Part shown: positions 49,801 to 58,800 of the stretch, in pieces
Position numbering within the stretch: position 1 is the first letter of the stretch
Layout of the letters: each line of letters opens with the position of its first letter
Notes under the pieces: generated by a model
The model's database searches: none
Told to the model about the DNA's origin: nothing
What the model saw: the letters and a program-made list of their open reading frames with translations, nothing else
DNA from: an uncultured Bacteroidota bacterium
Lineage (GTDB): Bacteria; Bacteroidota; Bacteroidia; Flavobacteriales; Flavobacteriaceae
Reading direction: 5' to 3'
Assembly (NCBI GenBank): GCA_902635965.1
Contig: CACPQA010000011.1
Coordinates: 1-59,241, forward strand
Length of the DNA stretch: 59,241 nucleotides
Position numbers and translations under genes: made by a program

Positions 49801-52800
49801 AATTTATGCATTTGCAGCAGATATAGATGGAGATGGGGATATGGATATCGCTTCGGCTTCTAATAATGATGACACTATAGCTTGGTATGAGAACAATGGG
49901 GCTGCAGATCCTACTTGGACTAAAGCTGTTATAACTACAAGCGCAGATGCTGCAAAATTTGTCTATGTGGCAGATATGGACGGAGACGGGGATAAGGATA
50001 TCGTCTCGGCTTCTTTTAATGATGATACCGTTGCTTGGCATGAGAACAACCCAGATATAGATGATATTTTATCAGACGGAAATGGAAATTTACTATCTCT
50101 TACAACATCACTTACCTACCAGTCTACCACCAAAACCATAACCACCAATCTTGGTGTTGGAGCAGTTGACTTTACAAGTACAGGAAATGGTAAATGGGAA
50201 TATATGCACCCAAGCAGTGCTGCCAATTACAATTATGGTCAATATTCTAAATGGGGATTTTTTAGATCTAGGCAGGATTCTCAGACCCAACAAGGACTTC
50301 TAGAATTTGATGATGGAAGAACAGTCCAAGCGGGTTACACTTACGTTGGAGCATACAATGGACATAGTTACATGCGAAACAACTCAGGCGTAACATGGGA
50401 AAATCAAAGAAATATAGCTATATCTATAGGTGGTTATCTTGCTAACTTAACCTCTCCAGGAGAAAAAGAATATTTAAATTCTGTTCTTCCAAATAATTGG
50501 TATTGGGTGGGTCTTTATCAAGATGTAAATGATCCAGATTACTCTGAGCCTGCAGGTGGATGGAAATGGCTTGATGGTAAAAAAGAAGAAAAATTAGGTG
50601 TAAATATTTGGATTACCAACGAGCCAAACGATACAGGAAATTCAAATTCTAAAGGATATATTTATATAAGTTCAAATAACATAAGAACAGCAGATAGAGC
50701 AAATAGTGGCTCATATAAATATATAATAGAATTTAATGATGGAAGAACATCCCAGGCCGGGTTTACAAGGTTAAATGGAACCTTTGAAGGACACACTTAC
50801 TTTGTTTCTGCCGCCGCTGTTACATGGGACGTAGCTAATTCAACAGCACAATCCCTTGGTGGATACCTCCTAGTTGTAGATTCGACACACGAATGGGGAT
50901 GGATGCAGGATCAGGAACCTGATTGGGATAATTTTGTAAACAGCAATCCTCACTGGATAGGTCTTTCTCAAGATCCAAACGCGTATGACTTTGCTGAACC
51001 ACAAGGTGGTTGGAGATGGGTAAATGGAGTTCCTCTACAGGGGCCCCTGACCACCTATACGGTAACAGATACCATTGACGGTGATGCTACGATTGGAAGA
51101 GACAATATTGATAGATATACAGCTAAGTATGTTATAACACAATCTGATGTTGACTCAGGATTCATCTCCAATGTAGTCTCTTTAACAGGTAGTAGTCCTG
51201 GAAGAACAAATGATGGTTTTGATAAATCTGATGATGGTGACGATACTGATGGAAATACCATTGATGATCCAACAGAAACAACATTTACTGCCTCTCCTTC
51301 AATGGAGGTTACCAAAGTAGCTACGGTCACGGATGTAAATAATAACGGGTCAAATGATCTAAACGATATAATTGAGTATACGATATACATCGAAAACACA
51401 GGTAACGTTAATTTAACCACACCTACACTGGTAGATTTATTAACTGACGGTGTTGGATCAAATCTTAATGCACAATTAAATGGTCCTAGCTACCAATCTC
51501 AGACTTTGAGTCCTACTAGAATCAATATAAATGTAACGGTAGCCCAAGTAGATGGAGTAGATAAGTACTTTATTGACGGTGTAGCTCAAAAAGAATTGGT
51601 ACTTCAAAAAGGTTACACGTACAGGTTTAACCAGTCTAATGGAAGCAATTCATCTCATCCATTAAGACTAAGCTCCATGATAGATGGAACCCATAGTGGA
51701 GGTACATCCTATACCACAAGTGTAACGATTGTAGGTACGCCTGGAAATGCTGGAGCCTATACTGAAATTTATGTCACAGATAGTACTCCAAAATTATACT
51801 ACTACTGTTCTACTCATAGCAAGATGGGAGGCAATACTTACATTACTGGCACAATTGCTGGTCAACAGGGAATCATTAGGCCAAATGAGGTAATGACCTA
51901 CACGGCATCATACACAATTTCTGGAGCATCTGCGTCCACAGCCTTTATAAGTAATATCGTTACAGTTACAACTTCAAGTCCTGGTAACAACGGAGATATA
52001 GTTGATATCGCCGACGACGGTATTGATGATGACGGAAATACTACAAATGATCCAACAATTATAGAGCTTGTTCCTGATCCAAAATTTGAAGTTACCAAAA
52101 CAGGAACCCAAACATTCGACAATGGAGACGGTATTTTATCTCCAGGTGACAAAATCACATATACTATATCAATTCAAAACACAGGTAATTTATTAATTGA
52201 CGATATCACTCTAACTGACACTATGGTCGATGGGAATGGAGTTTCATTAAATCTTGATTCTGGTCTGTCTTTTGTAACTTCTTCTTTAGGTTCTGCAAGC
52301 AATACGCTTCAGCTAACAGAAGTAGCAACATACACAGCAATCTATACAATTACTAATGCTACGGCAAATAGTGGATTAGTTTCAAATTCAATATACGCAG
52401 TAGGTAGTGCTGGAGGTCTCACTAATAATGTAACGGATACTTCAGATGATGGAGATGATACTGACGGAAATACAGTAGACGATGGAACGGAAATTGTAAT
52501 TCCTGAACTTCCATCTATAGAAGTAACCAAAACATTTACGACCAATGACTTAAATGGAAATGGAAGGATAGACATAGGAGATAGAATTAATTACACAATT
52601 ACTGTTTCCAATACAGGTAATCAAGATCTAACCGGTTTAAACCTAACTGAGGACTTCACCAATTTAACGACCGATACACTCACCTTATCTACTGGTCCCA
52701 CCTATTCTAGTTCCACGCATGGTAATGCACAAGGGCTTCTTGTTTTTGGAGAGATGGAAACATACGTAGCTACATTTATTGTTAATCAATTAGCCGTTGA

Positions 52801-55800
52801 TGGGGCAGGAGTTCGAAATTCTGTCCTTGCAACCATTTCATCGCCTGGGAATTCAAATAATGTAACAGACACTTCCGATGATGGAGACGACACAGATGGA
52901 AATACCACAGATGATGCAACCATTACTGAGGTTTCAGCCAACCCATCAATTGAGGTAACAAAAACAGCAACTGTAAACGATACAAATTCAAATAGTAGAA
53001 CCGACACTAATGATATCATAACCTATACAATTACTGTTGTTAATACTGGAGATACAGAGGTGAATACCATAACTTTCAATGATATTATATCAACATCCAG
53101 AGGAGATCAACTCTCTCTTACAGCTAACCCTGCTCGAATTAGTACATCTGCCGGCTCACCCGTGGGTACACTAAAGGTTAGTGAAACAGCAATTTATACT
53201 GCTCAATTTATTATCAATGCAACAGCATATAATAGTGAATTTATTGCTAACACTGTAACCGTAACAGCTGATGCAATAGGCCTATCTGGAAACGTATCGG
53301 ACACCTCTGACGACGGAGATGACAGCGACGGGAACACCGAAAATGACCCAACCATTACAGTGATGACCCCTCAGTCAGCTGTTGAAGTAACCAAAACATT
53401 TACGGTCATAGACGACGGTAACAGCGATATAACAGTGGGCGACATAGTTAGATTTAATATAGCAGTTGAGAATACTGGTAATGCTCCACTTTCAGGTTTA
53501 ACAATTGAGGATGTACTTAAAGATGGAAATGGAAATGTTCTTCCGATGACCGATGGACCTTATTATGTTTCTGGGACACTAAGTTCAACAGTTGGAAATC
53601 TTAAAATTGGAGAGGTTGCTACATATGTTGCCTTTTACACCATTAATCAGCAGGCATACGATTCTACAAAAATTTCCAATGTTGCAACTGCTACCGCTAG
53701 TAGCGCATATGGAACTAACGATGCGGTTGATGTAAGTGATGACGGGAACGATGCAGATGGCAATACAACAGATGACCCAACAGAAGTAATTATTACATCA
53801 CAAGCAAGAGTCAATGTTGAAAAAACAGCTTCTGTATTTGACAACGGTGATGGGTTTACAAATACAGGGGATACCATAAATTATGTTATTAAAGTAACCA
53901 ATAATGGCATATCTCAGCTGTCCTCCGTAACACTGACAGATGTATTAACCGACAATGCGTCTAATACGCTCACCCTTACCAATGGTCCAAATTTTGTCTC
54001 AGCCTCCCAAGGTTCTGCCTCTGGAACACTAAAAGTAGGAGAAATTGCGACTTATTCAGCAAGTTATAATATTCAGACGGCTGCAGCTAATACAGGTGCC
54101 ATTTTTAATAGTGTAGATGTCATAGCCTCAAGTCCAGGTCAAACTTTTGATGTTAGTGATAAGTCAGATGATGGAGACGATACGGACGGAAATACACTTA
54201 ACGATCCAACGGAAGTAAAAATGGATTTCTCTGCTGTTTTAGATATATCCAAAACAGTATCCATAACAGATACAAACAATAACAATATAAATGATGTTGG
54301 AGATGTCGCAATTTACACCATAAGAGCAAGAAATGCTGGTAATGTAACTTTGAGTTCTCTCACAATTACAGATACATTAACAGATGGAACCTCTAGCACT
54401 TTAATTTTATCTTCAGGACCTACTTTTGTTTCCTCTTCAAGTGGATCTGCAACTGGAACACTAGTTGTTGGTGAAACAGCTACATATTCAGCTACATTTT
54501 TGATAAATCAGTCGGCTCTTGACAGTGGAGGATTATTTAATAGTGTATATGGAGCTGCTAGTAGTCCTGGTAATACAAATAATGCCACAGACACCTCTGA
54601 CGATGGAGATGACAGCGATGGTAACACAACTAATGATCCAACTGAAACTATTTTATCACGGTTACCATTGGTTGAAGCTACCAAAATAGCAACCGTTACC
54701 GATAACAATAGTAATGGAGTTACTGATTTAGCCGATACGGTAGTTTATACTATAAGGGTTGAGAACAAAGGTAATGTAACCTTGTCAGGAGTCACTTTAG
54801 CTGATACCTTAACCGATGGTAACAGCAGTACACTTAATCTTACCAGTGGACCAACCTTTACAAGTGCGAGCGCAGGTTCTTCCCAAGGAACCCTAACAGT
54901 TGGAGAGACAGCAACTTATACAGCAAGCTATACCATTACTCAAGCAGCACTAGATACAGGAAGTGTAAACAACAGCGTTTTAGTTACCGCTTCATCACCA
55001 GGTCAGACAAGAAATGTAACCGACACCTCGGATGATGGAGACGACAGCGATGGCAACACCACCGATGATGTAACGGAGATATCGATAACCAACTCACCAT
55101 CGCTAGAGGTAACTAAGACAGCAACAATTACAGACAACGGAGATGGTGTAGTTGGGAAAGGAGATGTGGTAAGATATACTATATCTACGAAAAATACTGG
55201 AAACGTAACGTTAAGTAATTTAAGTGTAGCTGATGTTCTACTAGATACTAATAGTAGTACTTTGACAATGGACTTTGGTCCATCCTTTGCTGGAGCAAGT
55301 CAAGGTTCTGCTGCAGGCACCTTGAAAGTAGGAGAAACAGCCAATTATAGTGCACTATATATTATTACACAGGCAGTGGTAGACGCAGGAGGATTATCCA
55401 ATCAAGCCTCAGCGACAGCTTCTTCACCTGGTAACAACGGAGACGTTACTGACATGAGTGACGACGGAGACGATACTGATGGTAATAACACAGATGACCC
55501 TACTGATACCACCATTACCGCTTCACCATCATTGGAGGTTACTAAGACAGCTGCAGTAACCGATAATGGAGATGGTAAGACTGGTGTTGGAGATGTAATT
55601 AATTATACTATTCGAGTTGAGAATAAAGGAAATGTTACTCTCTCCAATTTAAGCCTAGTAGATACAATGGTGGATGGAAAAAGTCAGAGTATTTCGTTAA
55701 CCAACGGCCCTTCTTTCTCAAATTCTACGCAGAATTCTTTACCTGGCACATTAAAACCAGGAGAAATTGCTAATTATGGAGGTTATTATATTATAAATAA

Positions 55801-58800
55801 TGCTACATCAAAAACAGCTTTAGTATCTAATTCTATATTAGCAACTGCATCCTCGCCTGGACAATCAAACAATGTCACAGATACATCCGATGATGGGGAT
55901 GACAATGATGGAAATACAACGAATGATCCAACAATCGTTGAGATGTCTCCAAACCCGATTATCGAGGCTACAAAAACTGCTTCTGTTACCGACTCAAATG
56001 GAAACTCCGCTAACGACCAAGGAGATATTATTACTTATACCATAGCAGTTGAAAATAAAGGCAATACTGTTCTAACTGGAATAACTCTATCGGACACATT
56101 TGTAGATAATGTGGGTAATAGTTTAACTCTCAACCAAGGACCTACCTTTACTTCTTCAACAGCGGGATCGGCTCAAGGAACATTAACAGCTGGTGAAATA
56201 GCAACCTATACAGCCACTTATACAATTCAAGCAGATGCAGCTGCGACAGGCAAAATTAGAAACAGGGTTCTTGTGACTGCTAGTAGTCCAGGGAACAGCG
56301 ACGATGTAATTGACTTAAGTGATAATGGAGATGATAATGATGGCAATACAGTTAACGATTTTACAGAAGTCCTAGCTACTGCTGAACCAAAAATTGAAGC
56401 AACCAAGACAGCAACAGTTACCGACAATGGAGATGGTTATACTGGTCAGGGTGATATAATCGTGTATACTATAACAGTCAGTAATACGGGCGGAATAACT
56501 CTATCCAATGTAACCTTAGTTGATGTCCTTGTAGATGGTAATAATAATAATTTAGCGTTAACATCTGGCCCCACGCTAACAAGTGCTACTGCTGGGTCCA
56601 ATGCTACTACACTTCAAGCTACAGGAGTGTTAACTTATACTGCCACTTATACAATATCACAGGCAGCTGCTTACACATCATCAGTAAAAAATAGAGTAAC
56701 CGTTACAGCATCCTCACCAGGACAAAGCAACAATGTTACGGACATATCTGATGATGGCGATGATACCGATGGTAACACAACTGATGATTCCACTGACATA
56801 GATATTGATCCAGTCCCATTGATTGAGGTTACTAAGACAGCTTCTGTGACTGACGATGGAAACGGTATTACGGGAACTGGAGATGTTATCAATTATGTTA
56901 TAACAATTGAAAATAAAGGAAATGTTACCCTATCAAGTCTTACGGTTACAGATAGTTTAACTGATGCTAATGGAGTATCACTTGTCATGGGCAATGGGCC
57001 GTACTTTTCAGGAGCCAATCAGGGCTCAGGGCTAGGAACTCTTCTTCCAGGAGAAATAGCAACTTATAGAGCATACTTTATTATAACAGATGCTGCAGCT
57101 CTAACCGGTGCTATTTCAAATATTGCAACTGCCACCGCTTCTTCTCCAGGACAAACAAATAATGTTAGTGATACTTCCGATGACGGTGATGATACGGATG
57201 GCAACACTACTAATGATCCCACAGTTGTGGAAATAACACCTAATCCATTGCTAGAGGTTACTAAAATAGCAACCGTGACTGATAATGGCGATGGAATAAA
57301 TGGTGCAAGTGACATCATCAGATACACAATAACGGTTGAAAATAAAGGTAATGTTGTTTTATCTGGGATGACTCTGAACGATAGATTGGTAGATGGTAAC
57401 GGATCGCTGCTTAGTTTTACAAACAGTCCTACATTTAACAGTTCCACTGCAGGCTCAAGCCAAGGTACACTTACAGTAGGAGAGACAGCCACATATACTG
57501 CAACCTATACTATTAGTCAAGATGCTGCTAACACTGGACTGATTAGCAATATTGTTTCTGCTACAGCTTCATCGCCAGGACAAACCAATAACGTTTCAGA
57601 CACTTCCGATGATGGAGATGACAGCGATGGAAATACAATCGATGACCCAACTATTATCACAACAGTTTCTGCCGGAAGAATAGAAGTAACAAAAGTGGCA
57701 TCGGTCACAGATACAAACAGCAATAGTAAAAACGATACTTCTGACATCATTGTCTATACCATTACGGTTGCTAATACAGGTAGTGTTACTTTATCAGGCA
57801 TTACACTCAACGATACTTTAACGGACGGCTCTGGAGGTGGACTCAACTTAACATCAGGTCCTACCTTTACCTCCAACACGGGAGGCTCAGCTCAAAATGT
57901 TTTAGTAGCGGGAGAATCGGCCACATACACAGCGAGCTATACCATCACTCAAGCTGCAGCCAACACAGGATCTGTTAATAATACTCTTCAGGTCACAGCT
58001 AGTACACCTGGTAACACCAATGATGTGACGGATGTATCTGACGACGGTGATGATACAGATGGGAATACTACCAACGATCCAACGATTGTGCTTACATCTT
58101 CAGATTCTTCAATAGAAACTACCAAAACAAGTGTAGTTGTAGATACAAATAGTAATAGTAAAACAGATCAAGGAGATGTTATAGTTTATCTTATTACCAT
58201 AAGAAATACGGGTAATATAACTTTAAGTAGTGTCACTGTTACAGACACATTAACAGATGGTAATGGTGGCTCACTTAGTTTAGATAGTGGTCCTACATTT
58301 GTATCCAATAGTTCAGGATCTGCACAAGGTACACTTGTTTCAGGGGAAATAGCAACCTTTACAGCTACTTATACCATAAGTGCAGCTGCAGAGAAAACAC
58401 CAAGAATAAACAATACAGCTACTGGAATTGCTAGTACACCAGGTAATAGTGGTGATGTAACAGATGTATCCGACAACGGTAATGATGGTGACGGAAACAC
58501 AACCAATGACGCAACCGTTGTGGATATTACACCAAATCCATCTATGGAGGTTACTAAAGAAGGTACAGTTACAGATAATGGAGATGGAACTTTAGGAGTC
58601 GGAGACACAGTTAATTATTCGATTACTGTAGAGAATAAAGGTAATGTAAACCTTACCAGTCCGGTTCTAGTAGATACCTTCACCGATTCTTCAGGGAAAG
58701 CACTTGCTTTAACAACCAGTCCAACGTTTAGTTTTGCAGACTTAGGTTCTTTAGAGGGAACTATAAAACCTGATGAGACAGCTCATTATGCGGCCACATA

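Noticed and set aside
49043-50053. CRISPR-like array
   Set aside because: The 153-bp periodic repeats are coding (VCBS units) with no short direct repeat plus unique spacer pattern.
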